NCBI RefSeq assembly: GCF_004349245.1
Contig: NZ_SMLC01000021.1
Coordinates: 1 to 64,000 of the forward strand
Direction of reading: 5' to 3'
DNA: 64,000 nucleotides
Source of the DNA: Actinomadura sp. 6K520
Lineage (GTDB): Bacteria > Actinomycetota > Actinomycetes > Streptosporangiales > Streptosporangiaceae
The translations under genes and the position numbers were made by a program. The notes under the pieces were generated by a model, which worked only from the letters and a program-made list of their open reading frames with translations, did no database searches and was not told where the DNA came from. Below, in pieces: positions 1 through 7,569 of the stretch. The first letter of the stretch is position 1. Each line of letters starts with the position of its first letter.

Positions 1-52
1 GCCACCTACACGCGTAACATCGTCGGCAGCCTCAGCTGTGTATAAGAGACAG
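1..52 (+). other. residual Illumina Nextera/P5 adapter at contig end
   Basis: Bases 20-52 match the Nextera read-1 transposase adapter at 31 of 33 positions; the mosaic end GTGTATAAGAGACAG is exact at 38-52, with mismatches only at 31 and 36. Bases 6-11 read CTACAC, the end of the P5 oligo, followed by eight bases (12-19) GCGTAACA that differ by one base from the index I remember as S517 (GCGTAAGA). This is library artefact, not genome, and it shows that the window starts at a raw contig edge. The adapter and index comparison is from memory. Confidence 0.95.
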
Positions 53-858
53 CCCCCCGAACACCGCAAACCGGCTTTCCAGCCAGAAGCCACCACAAAA
101 CCACCGGTCCCTGACACCGACAAGCCTCACTACCGCCACCCGGGCAGCCCGCGGGATCGTGCCGCGTGATCTCAATCGTGCCGCGCGATCTCGCTGGTGC
201 TTCCCTCGAAGGCAGGCCAGCCCGTCATTGATGACGGCATTGATGACGGCAATGTCGAAGGTGACCTGGTAGCGGACGGCGATAACCGCCGTCCCGGAGA
301 CCTCGCTGTTTAGCGATCACGACACACCGTCACACACGGGACTCCGAGTCACGCTGTGAGTCTGCTGCTGGCACGCTGTGAGTCTTCTGCGGGCTGGTCG
401 TGGGATCGGCTGGCAAGGATGGAGTCGGCTGCTGCGACGCTGGGCGTGACTCGAGACGCGCTCGGCCCCTGCAGGGTGCTCTTCTAGCCGCGTGGGGGAC
501 TCCGGGCGCGGCGCGCAGGAAGGCGGCATTGGCCGCCGCCGATCCCACGCGCGCGGTACGGCCCCCGCGACGGGCGAGGGATCTGTCCGTCCAGGGTCCG
601 GGGCGGCCGGCGCCGGCTTGGCACCCGAATCTTCTCTCACCCGGGTCGGCGTCGGCCGTCAGTGGCCGGACCGCTGTTCCGTGACCGGCGGTCCGGGAGT
701 CCGGTCGCGATGGTGGCCCTGGCAGGAGGCCACGGTGGTCTGGCTGTCCGACGGACGTTCTTCGTTCCCGGGCAGGTCGTACATGTAACCGGGGTCGGTA
801 TGCGGGCGGGGGCCTCACGCACGCCCGCCGATCAAGCACTGCAGAATGCCTCGGGACC
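53..858. other. stretch with no supportable gene; short tandem repeats
   Basis: No open frame here has convincing start context or recognisable protein features; the long frames are compositional shadows rich in Arg, Pro and Ala. The stretch holds a 19-base tandem repeat (156-174 and 175-193, two mismatches; core ATCGTGCCGCG) and a perfect 12-base tandem repeat CATTGATGACGG at 226-237 and 238-249. A hairpin with arms 802-808 and 822-828 lies just upstream of the small membrane-protein gene at 859. The repeats and the contig break suggest an unassembled repeat or a decayed element nearby. Confidence 0.5.
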
Positions 859-1212
859 ATGACGTGCACGACCTTAGGGAATTCGGTGGGCGCCTTTCTT
901 TGGGTGACGGGAGTGTCACTCTTCACCGCCGTTCCGATCATCCTGATCGCGGCGGCCGGCTACCGGAACGCCCGACTCCTCGATCGACGCGGTGTTCGGG
1001 TGACAGGTGTCTACTACGACCGTATGCAGCCAGGCTGGATCTACTGCACCTGGGACATCGCACCCGGCAGGCGCATGTCGGGAAGGGTCGCCTACGACGG
1101 TCCGTTTCTGCTTTCGGGAGCGCCGATCGACCTTGTCTACGACCCTCGTAAGCCCAAGCGTGTCCGCTGGGACGGGGCGGTGGCAACGAGACAAGGAACA
1201 GCGTCGCCCTGA
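859..1212 (+). CDS. DUF3592-like membrane protein, N-terminal part (probable frameshift)
   Basis: Small membrane protein of 117 residues. Residues about 9-33 form one hydrophobic helix, followed by a soluble beta-rich stretch containing RGVRVTGVYYDR and VYDPRKPKRVRW, which resembles DUF3592 proteins. That family normally has a second membrane helix at the C-terminus. Here the frame ends in VATRQGTASP, while the -1 frame directly behind encodes a good membrane helix (see 1173-1277). Loss of one G in the GGGG run at 1174-1177 would explain this. Codon 6 is TTA, a rare codon in such GC-rich genomes. The start at 859 has only a weak ribosome site; a GTG at codon 10 is an alternative. Function unknown. 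Confidence 0.6.
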   Translation: MTCTTLGNSVGAFLWVTGVSLFTAVPIILIAAAGYRNARLLDRRGVRVTGVYYDRMQPGWIYCTWDIAPGRRMSGRVAYDGPFLLSGAPIDLVYDPRKPKRVRWDGAVATRQGTASP

Positions 1213-1277
1213 TGTGCTTCGGGCTCGTGCTGATCGTCGTGTTCGCGCTCGTGGCCGTCTTCACCGGCCCCGATTAG
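1173..1277 (+). pseudogene. C-terminal membrane helix of the DUF3592-like protein, out of frame
   Basis: In the frame shifted by -1 relative to the gene at 859, the sequence continues GGNETRNSVALMCFGLVL and ends with a strongly hydrophobic helix and GPD before a TAG stop at 1275-1277. This would complete the two-helix DUF3592 layout. An internal ATG at 1212 overlaps the upstream TGA, so a separate 21-codon peptide is formally possible, but a homopolymer indel (real or a sequencing error) is the simpler reading. Confidence 0.5.
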
Positions 1278-1289
1278 GGCCCGGCGGAG

Positions 1290-3119
1290 CTAGGTGGTCT
1301 CGGGACGATGGTCGAGGGTGTCGACTTCGGCGGAGGTCGGGCCGCCGGAGAGTTCGGGGTAGCCGGGGCCTCGGTCGAAGAAGGGGGCGGGGCCGCGTTG
1401 GGCGCGTAGGCGTTGGCGTAGGGCCGTGGTCGCTTCCTCGTCCACCGTGCCGTCGGTCAGGATGACGCCGTAGTCGGTGCGCGCGCCTTCGGTCGAGACC
1501 TTGCCGTCGCGGACGTCGGCCGCCACCTGGGACGGGTCTCGGTTCAACGGATCTCCCCAGCCGCCGCCGCCCGTGGTGCGGATGCGGATGACCTGGCCTG
1601 CCTTGACCGGGTGGTCGTCCACGAGCCCTTCCATCTCCTCGCCGTCGATGTCGACGCGGAAGGGGCGGCCCGCGCGGCCGCCGTTGACGCCCCAGCACGA
1701 CAGGATCGAGCGGTCCGCGATCGACATGTAGTGGGCGTCGCGGAGCATCCGGATGTGCTTGTCGTAGCCGAGGCCGCCGCGGTACTCCCCCGGCCCGCCG
1801 GAGTCGACCGCCAGGCCGAGGCGCTCGACGACGAACGGCCAGCGGGCCTCGGCGAACTCGGCGGGGATGTTGCGGGAGTCGGGGACGACGTGGATGGTGT
1901 CCTCGCCGTCGGCGTAGTAGCGGCCGCCGGAGCCGCCGCCGAGGACCTCGCGCATCAGGTACGGGCCGCGGTCGTCCTCCCCGTAGACGCCGGTGTAGCG
2001 GATCGTCTCCTGGTCGGCGGGCATCCGGCCTCCCGTGGCCTTGGCCAGGACGCCCGCGAGGACGCCGAGGAGGCGCAGGATGACGAACGTGCGGGCGTTG
2101 GTCGGGGCCGGGAAGACGGGCGTGAGCAGCGTGCCCTTCTCCGGGAACCGCATCTCGATGAGGGGCACCACGCCCTCGTTCACGTCGAGTTCGGCGGCGC
2201 GTTCGGGGGTGTCGGCCAGGTTCCGCAGGACGGGCGCCAGCCACTTCTTCAGGAACACCCCGTCCGCGTAGTCGCCCGCGTGGTTGATGGGGCCCTTGGC
2301 CTGCGGTGACGTGCCGGCGAAGTCGATGACCAGGGGGACGTCCGCAGATTTGTCGACGGTCAGCGTGATGCGCTGGGCGTGCAGGCGGGGCGGGTCGACG
2401 CCGTCGTGCTCGGCGTAGTCCTCCCAGACGAACGTCCCGTCCGGGATCTTGGCGAGCAGCTCGCGGCGGAACGTCTCGGTGGTCTTGTCGATGACGGCGT
2501 CGAAGCACGCCTCGATGTCCGCGCGGCCGTAGCGGTCGAACAGCTCGCCGAGGCGGCGGGCGCCCATGAGGCACGCCGAGCATTCGGCGTCCAGGTCGCC
2601 CGCGAGGGAGTCGGGCATGCGGGAGTTGCGGGTCATGATGGTCAGCGCGGCCTCGTTCGGGACGCCCTGGTCCCACAGCTTGATCGGGGGGACCATCAGG
2701 CCCTCCTCGAACGCGCTGCGGGCATGGCTCGGCATCGACCCCGGGACGGCGCCGCCGATGTCGTCGTGGTGCCCGAACGCCTGCACGAACGCGACGACCT
2801 CGCCGCCGTGGAACACCGGGACGGTGACGCACAGGTCCGGCAGGTGCCCGATGCCGCCTTCCGACAGGTACACGTCGTTGTGGAAGAACACGTCCCCGGG
2901 ACGCATCTCTTCGAGGGGGAAGTCGCGGGCGACCGGCTGGACGAGGGCGGAGTACGAGCGTCCGGTGAGCTTGCGAAGGCGGCGGTCGTGGATGCCCGCG
3001 CGGAAGTCGTGCGCGTCCCGGATCATCGGGGAGCGGGCCGTGCGCGCGATGGCCGTCTCGACCTCGCGCTCCACCGACGCGAGCGTCCCTTCGACGATCT
3101 CCAGCAGGATCGGGTCCAT
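1290..3119 (-). CDS. hyuB: hydantoinase B / oxoprolinase family protein
   Basis: 609 residues, the usual length for the HyuB (hydantoinase_B) family, starting MDPILLEIVEGTLASVE. Conserved stretches visible are RPGDVFFHNDVYLSEGG, the glycine-rich GGGSGGRYYADGED and TGGGGWGDPLNRD near the C-terminus. With HyuA it forms a cytosolic ATP-dependent cyclic-amide hydrolase acting on N-methylhydantoin, 5-oxoproline or related rings; some relatives are acetone or acetophenone carboxylases, so the substrate cannot be read from sequence. Its ATG overlaps the hyuA stop as ATGA, indicating one operon and a complex. It ends facing the DUF3592-like gene with a gap of about 12 bases. Confidence 0.93.
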   Translation of the reverse strand: MDPILLEIVEGTLASVEREVETAIARTARSPMIRDAHDFRAGIHDRRLRKLTGRSYSALVQPVARDFPLEEMRPGDVFFHNDVYLSEGGIGHLPDLCVTVPVFHGGEVVAFVQAFGHHDDIGGAVPGSMPSHARSAFEEGLMVPPIKLWDQGVPNEAALTIMTRNSRMPDSLAGDLDAECSACLMGARRLGELFDRYGRADIEACFDAVIDKTTETFRRELLAKIPDGTFVWEDYAEHDGVDPPRLHAQRITLTVDKSADVPLVIDFAGTSPQAKGPINHAGDYADGVFLKKWLAPVLRNLADTPERAAELDVNEGVVPLIEMRFPEKGTLLTPVFPAPTNARTFVILRLLGVLAGVLAKATGGRMPADQETIRYTGVYGEDDRGPYLMREVLGGGSGGRYYADGEDTIHVVPDSRNIPAEFAEARWPFVVERLGLAVDSGGPGEYRGGLGYDKHIRMLRDAHYMSIADRSILSCWGVNGGRAGRPFRVDIDGEEMEGLVDDHPVKAGQVIRIRTTGGGGWGDPLNRDPSQVAADVRDGKVSTEGARTDYGVILTDGTVDEEATTALRQRLRAQRGPAPFFDRGPGYPELSGGPTSAEVDTLDHRPETT

Positions 3120-5161
3120 CAGCGCGTCACCACCAGGTTGCCGTAGCCGTCGAGGGTCGCGGTGAAGCCCGGGTGGAGCGGGAGGGTCGAGCCGAACTCC
3201 TCAATGACGGCCGGGCCCTCGACGGTGTCGCCCGGGGCGAGTTTCTCGCGCCGGTAGACGGGCGTCTCCGCCCAGGCGTCGAAGTAGACGGGCCGGGTGC
3301 CGGTGCGGGCGCGGGCGGCGTCGCCGTCCCCGGGCGGACGCTCGGCCAGGCGGGGCCGGGCGATCGGGCCGATCCCGGAGACCCGCAGGTTGACCCACTC
3401 GACGGGGTGCCGCGGGTCGTCGCGGTAGCAGTACCCGTAGAGGGACTCGTGGGCGTCGTGGAAGCGGCGCACGACCTCGGCGCGGAACGCGTCGTCCGGC
3501 GGCCCGGCGGGGGCGGGGACCCGGACCTCGAACGCCTGCCCGTAGTACCGCAGGTCGGCGGAGCGGGCGAAGCGGTGCCGGTCCGGCGGGAACCCCTCGC
3601 GGGACAGCGTGCTCGCGGCGTCCGATTCGAGGCCGGTGTAGATCTCGTCCAGCAGCGCGGGGTCGAGTTCGGCGTCGCGGACGACCCGCGTCCGGACGTA
3701 GTCGTTCTTCACGTCCACCGTGAGCAGCCCGAACGCCGACAGGTTGCCGGGGTTCTCCGGGATCACGGCGGCGGGCAGCCCGAGGACGTCGAGCAGCCGG
3801 CACGCGAGCAGCGGGCCGGAGCCGCCGAACGCGACGAGCGGGTAGTCGCGGACGTCCAGGCCGCGCTTCACGGTGATCTGCCTGATGGCGTTGGCCTGGT
3901 TCCACGCGGAGATCTCCAGGATCCCGGCCGCGGCCCGCTCGACGGGGAGGCCGAGGTCGCCGGCGAGGGTGTCGAGGCCGGTCCGGGCGGCGGCCACGTC
4001 CAGGGGGACCTCGCCGCCGAGCAGGTGCGGCGGGATGCGGCCGAGGACGGCGTGCGCGTCGGTCACCGTGACCTCGGTGCCGCCGCGCCCGTAGCAGAGC
4101 GGGCCGGGGTCGGCGCCCGCGCTGCGCGGGCCGACCTTCAGCGCGCCCTCCGGCGACCGCCACGCGACCGAGCCGCCGCCCGCCCCGACGGTCACGATGT
4201 CGATCATCGGGATCTTGACGGGGTGCCGCCCGATCGTCCCCTCGGTGGTGAGGGTCGGCTCGCCGTCCAGGACGACCGCGACGTCCGTGGACGTCCCGCC
4301 GCCGTCCAGCGTGACCACGGAGCCGTGCCCGCTGCGGGCGACGACGAACGCCGCGCCGAGCGCCCCCGCGGCCGGGCCGGACAGCACCGTCGTGATCGGC
4401 TGCCGGGCGACCTCGTCCGCCGACAGCACTCCCCCGTTGCTCTTCATCACCAGCAGCGGGGTCGCGACCCGCCCGGCGATGCGCGTCAGGTAGCCGTTCA
4501 TCGCGGGTTTGACGGCCGCGTCCACCAGCGTCGTCACCGACCGCTCGTACTCGCGGTACTCGCGCAGCACCTCGCACGACAGCGACACCACCGCGTCCGG
4601 GTGCTCGCGGGCCAGCACGTCCCGCATCGCCAGCTCGTGCGACGGGTCGGCGTAGGAGTGCAGGAGGCACACGCCGATCGCGAGGATGCCCGCGTCCCGG
4701 AACCAGCGGGCCGCCGCGACCGCCGACTCCTCGTCGAACGGGCGCAGCTCCGCGCCGGTGTGGTCGAGCCGCCCGCCGACCGTCCGGACCCGGTGCACCG
4801 GGACGATCCGCGGCGGCTTCACCCAGAAGTAGCTGTTGCCGTAGCCGTCCGGAACGCTCTGCCGCGCGATCTCCAGGATCGAACCGAAGCCCTCGGTGGT
4901 GACGAACCCGAGGTCGTCGAGGCGGTCCTCCAGGAGCCGGTTCGTCGCGACGGTCGTGCCGTGCGTCAGCGCCGCGACGTCGTCCGGTTCGCCGCCGAGC
5001 AGGCCGAGCACCTTGGCGACGCCCGCCGCGAACCCCTCCGCGGGGTCGGCGGGCGTCGAGGGCGTCTTGGTGGTGACGAGCCCTCCCCCGTCCTCGTCCA
5101 GCGCGACGACGTCGGTGAACGTCCCGCCCGTGTCGATCCCGATCCGCAGCCGCCGTGCCAT
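3119..5161 (-). CDS. hyuA: hydantoinase A / oxoprolinase family protein
   Basis: 680 residues. The N-terminal actin-like ATP-binding motif RIGIDTGGTFTDVVALD (residues 6-22), the central SGPAAGALGAAFV and the LDGGGTSTDVAVV motif identify the HyuA family. It uses ATP to activate a cyclic amide or carboxylate substrate in partnership with HyuB. The ATG at 5161 is chosen because the next in-frame upstream codon is only a TTG. It is the first gene of a two-gene leftward operon and is divergent from the FKBP gene. Location beside a molybdenum hydroxylase and oxamate carbamoyltransferase suggests a ring-opening step in N-heterocycle catabolism, which is inference. Confidence 0.93.
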   Translation of the reverse strand: MARRLRIGIDTGGTFTDVVALDEDGGGLVTTKTPSTPADPAEGFAAGVAKVLGLLGGEPDDVAALTHGTTVATNRLLEDRLDDLGFVTTEGFGSILEIARQSVPDGYGNSYFWVKPPRIVPVHRVRTVGGRLDHTGAELRPFDEESAVAAARWFRDAGILAIGVCLLHSYADPSHELAMRDVLAREHPDAVVSLSCEVLREYREYERSVTTLVDAAVKPAMNGYLTRIAGRVATPLLVMKSNGGVLSADEVARQPITTVLSGPAAGALGAAFVVARSGHGSVVTLDGGGTSTDVAVVLDGEPTLTTEGTIGRHPVKIPMIDIVTVGAGGGSVAWRSPEGALKVGPRSAGADPGPLCYGRGGTEVTVTDAHAVLGRIPPHLLGGEVPLDVAAARTGLDTLAGDLGLPVERAAAGILEISAWNQANAIRQITVKRGLDVRDYPLVAFGGSGPLLACRLLDVLGLPAAVIPENPGNLSAFGLLTVDVKNDYVRTRVVRDAELDPALLDEIYTGLESDAASTLSREGFPPDRHRFARSADLRYYGQAFEVRVPAPAGPPDDAFRAEVVRRFHDAHESLYGYCYRDDPRHPVEWVNLRVSGIGPIARPRLAERPPGDGDAARARTGTRPVYFDAWAETPVYRREKLAPGDTVEGPAVIEEFGSTLPLHPGFTATLDGYGNLVVTR

Positions 5162-5305
5162 GCCCAAGGTCTACCGGACGGCCCCCACCTGCGAAACCGT
5201 CGTGATCTGCCAACGGACGCGATGTTCTTTCGTCAGGCCCCGCTCCCGCTAGGCTGGGCGGTTCCATCCGACCGACGCATTCCACGAGACCGCTGGAGCC
5301 CCTAC

Positions 5306-5680
5306 ATGGCGCTTGAACGCCCCGAGATCGACTTCCCCGAGGGCCGGCCGCCCGAGTACCTCGACATCACCGACATCACCGAGGGCGACGGCCCCGAGGC
5401 CGCCAAGGGCTCGAACGTGTCGATGCACTACGTCGGCGTGTCGTGGTCGACGGGCGAGGAGTTCGACGCGTCCTGGAACCGGGGCTCCACCCTCGACTTC
5501 CAGCTCGGCACCGGCCGCGTCATCAAGGGCTGGGACATGGGCATCGCCGGCATGAAGGTCGGCGGGCGCCGCAAGCTCGTCATCCCGCCGCACCTCGCCT
5601 ACGGCGACCGCAGCCCGAGCCCCGCCATCAAGCCCGGCGAGACCCTCATTTTCATCGTCGACCTGGTGGACGTGAAGTAG
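5306..5680 (+). CDS. FKBP-type peptidyl-prolyl cis-trans isomerase
   Basis: 124 residues, a single FKBP domain without signal peptide, so cytosolic. Typical active-site residues are present: Y42, D54, F65, the GRVIKGWDMGIAGM core (I73, W76) and HLAYGD (Y99). It catalyses rotation of X-Pro bonds during folding. ATG 5306 gives MALERPEIDFPEG, the usual start of actinobacterial single-domain FKBPs. A TAGGCT hexamer at 5250-5255 may be its -10 box. It converges on the coxG-like gene with a single base between the stops. Confidence 0.95.
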   Translation: MALERPEIDFPEGRPPEYLDITDITEGDGPEAAKGSNVSMHYVGVSWSTGEEFDASWNRGSTLDFQLGTGRVIKGWDMGIAGMKVGGRRKLVIPPHLAYGDRSPSPAIKPGETLIFIVDLVDVK

Positions 5681-5681
5681 C

Positions 5682-6362
5682 TCAGCGGTTGCGGGCCCTT
5701 CCCAGGAGATAGCCGAGCGCCACCCCGGTGAGGGCGGCGGCCGCGCCGGCGCCGAACGCGGCGGCCATCGGCCAGGCCACGGACGGCCGCTCCAGCCGGG
5801 GGTCCGGTGCCGCCGCGGCGCGTCCCGCGTAGACGGTGCCGGTCCCGGCGGGAGTCCCCGGGGCCGGTGCCGCCGCGGCCTCGGGCGGTGCGGCGGGCGG
5901 GGCGGCGGGTCCGGGAGCCGCCGCCGGGGCCGTGAGGTCGCGTTCGACGGCCGCGAAGAACTCGCCGGCGGTGCGCTTGGCGACGCTGCCGAGCATCCGC
6001 TGGCCGACGCCGCCGACCATGCCGCCCACGGTCGCGTCCGCGTCGTAGTCGATCCTGGTCGAGCCGTCGCCGTCGGTCAGCCGCACGCGGACGGTGGCGT
6101 CCACCGTGCCGGGTGCGCCCTGCCCGCGCGCCCGCAGCACGAACGAGCGCGGCGGGTCGGGCTCGGCGAGTTCGACATGGCCCACGTAGGTGCCCTGGAT
6201 CGAGGCGACGCCCGCCGTGACGGTCATGCGGTACGTGTCGGGGCCCGTCTCCTCCAGCGAACTGCATCCGGGGATCGTCCTCGCCAGGACGGCCGGGTCC
6301 TGGAGCGCGTCCCACACGCGGGCGAGCGGCGCGGCGACGGTGACACTGCCGTTGAGCTGCAT
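5682..6362 (-). CDS. coxG: CoxG-like SRPBCC protein with C-terminal membrane anchor
   Basis: 226 residues. Residues 1-145 form an SRPBCC lipid/ligand-binding fold of the CO dehydrogenase subunit G family (MQLNGSVTVAAPLARVWDAL, PGCSSLEETGPDTYRM, DYDADATVGGMVGGVGQRML). An Ala/Pro-rich linker (about 146-195) leads to a membrane helix (about 199-220) ending LLGRARNR. In cox clusters CoxG tethers the molybdenum hydroxylase to the membrane; the anchor fits this. The hydroxylase genes lie 1.2 kb away on the same strand but are separated by the deacetylase gene, so it is probably a separate transcript. Confidence 0.88.
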   Translation of the reverse strand: MQLNGSVTVAAPLARVWDALQDPAVLARTIPGCSSLEETGPDTYRMTVTAGVASIQGTYVGHVELAEPDPPRSFVLRARGQGAPGTVDATVRVRLTDGDGSTRIDYDADATVGGMVGGVGQRMLGSVAKRTAGEFFAAVERDLTAPAAAPGPAAPPAAPPEAAAAPAPGTPAGTGTVYAGRAAAAPDPRLERPSVAWPMAAAFGAGAAAALTGVALGYLLGRARNR

Positions 6363-6607
6363 GACCCGACTTTAGGGAATGACACCGCCGGGCCGAACGG
6401 CAACTTCTGCCGACCACACGCCGAGGTTTGGGCGAAGCTGCCCCGGAAGCGCCGGGAAATGGTCAGATAAGTCCGGCGGGTTCCGTCGGCTGCGAACTCA
6501 CGTCGGCACCGGCGCGTCAACCGAGGAAGATCCCCGGCCGAACCAACCACACCAGAACGAGCCACAACAGAACGAACCGCAAACCGAACGGACGGAGTGC
6601 GCGGCAG

Positions 6608-7453
6608 ATGCGAGGGAAGACGCCCGTCATCACCATGGTGGCCGCCGGAGTGCTCGGCGTGGCCGCGGGCGGCTGGCCCGTCGCCGCCGCCGTCGCGGGC
6701 GGGTCGGAGCCGCCGATGCGGGCGCAGCTCGCCTCGGTGATCGGCCACCGGACGTGGGCGACGCCGAAGCCCGGCTCCTGGACGGTCCCGCAGCCCGCCA
6801 AGGACGGGCTGCCCGCCGTCATCAAGAACATCGAGACGCAGGAGCGCGTCGTCTTCCTCACCATCGACGACGGCTACACCTACGACTCCGAGTTCGTGGA
6901 CCTCGTCCGGAAGGAGAAGGTCCCCATCATGACGTTCCTGACCTCCACCTACATCAAGGGGCAGGGGCAGTACTTCTGGGCCATGCGCAACGCGGGCTCG
7001 GTGATGGAGAACCACACCGTCAGCCACCCCAACATGGCGACGCTCGGGCCCGAGGAGCAGAAACGGCAGATCTGCGAGGCGTCCGACGAGATCGCGAAGA
7101 GCTACGGCCGCCGTCCCGAGATCCTCCGCCCCCCGTTCGGCAGCTTCAACGAGACCACCCGCCACGTGGCCAAGGAGTGCGGCATCAAGTCGATCCTGCT
7201 GTGGTCGGCGGAGTTCTACAACGGCACGTCCGGGCCCGGCGTCGGCTTCAACGGCTTCGCCCGCGGCGACGGCGGCAAGGGGTTCAAGCCCGGCGACATC
7301 ATCCTCATGCACTACCGCAAGGGCCTCGCCGGGCAGCTCAAGATGATCCTCACGTGGATCGAGCAGGCCGGCTTCCGGCCCGCCGCCGTCGAGAACTACC
7401 TGCCGAGGTCCCTCGGCGGCAACGCGCCCGACAAGCCGCCGGCGCACGGCTGA
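6608..7453 (+). CDS. secreted polysaccharide deacetylase (NodB domain)
   Basis: 281 residues. The N-terminus (MRGKTPVITMVAAGVLGVAA, then an Ala-rich stretch) is a signal peptide or anchor. The NodB domain shows TIDDGYT (D87, D88), the metal site HTVSH (H136, H140), RPPFGS (174-179) and a late LMHYR histidine. Members remove N-acetyl groups from peptidoglycan or other cell-surface glycans. The ATG at 6608 is preferred over an upstream GTG-type extension because it places the signal peptide first. It lies between coxG and coxL on the opposite strand and has no obvious link to their pathway. Confidence 0.9.
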   Translation: MRGKTPVITMVAAGVLGVAAGGWPVAAAVAGGSEPPMRAQLASVIGHRTWATPKPGSWTVPQPAKDGLPAVIKNIETQERVVFLTIDDGYTYDSEFVDLVRKEKVPIMTFLTSTYIKGQGQYFWAMRNAGSVMENHTVSHPNMATLGPEEQKRQICEASDEIAKSYGRRPEILRPPFGSFNETTRHVAKECGIKSILLWSAEFYNGTSGPGVGFNGFARGDGGKGFKPGDIILMHYRKGLAGQLKMILTWIEQAGFRPAAVENYLPRSLGGNAPDKPPAHG

Positions 7454-7521
7454 AAGACGACCTTCCCGGAGGAATCACGTTAACGCCGAGCGCCCAGGCC
7501 GGCGTTCACTAGGGTCAACAC

Positions 7522-7568
7522 GCTGGCGGGGTTGAGGTCCCCCGCAAACCCGAGCCGACCCCGCCAGC
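7522..7568. terminator. hairpin between convergent genes
   Basis: A perfect 11-base inverted repeat GCTGGCGGGGT (7522-7532) / ACCCCGCCAGC (7558-7568) with a 25-base loop sits between the deacetylase stop and the coxL-like stop. There is no T tract; position suggests a shared transcription barrier. Confidence 0.55.
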
Positions 7569-7569
7569 A

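Noticed and set aside
330-941. 203-codon frame on the minus strand near the contig end
   Set aside because: Arg/Pro-rich composition, no ribosome site, no recognisable motif and overlap with the better membrane-protein frame.
3173-5305. Long plus-strand extension upstream of the FKBP gene
   Set aside because: It is antisense to hyuA throughout; composition is that of a shadow frame and the FKBP domain begins at 5306.
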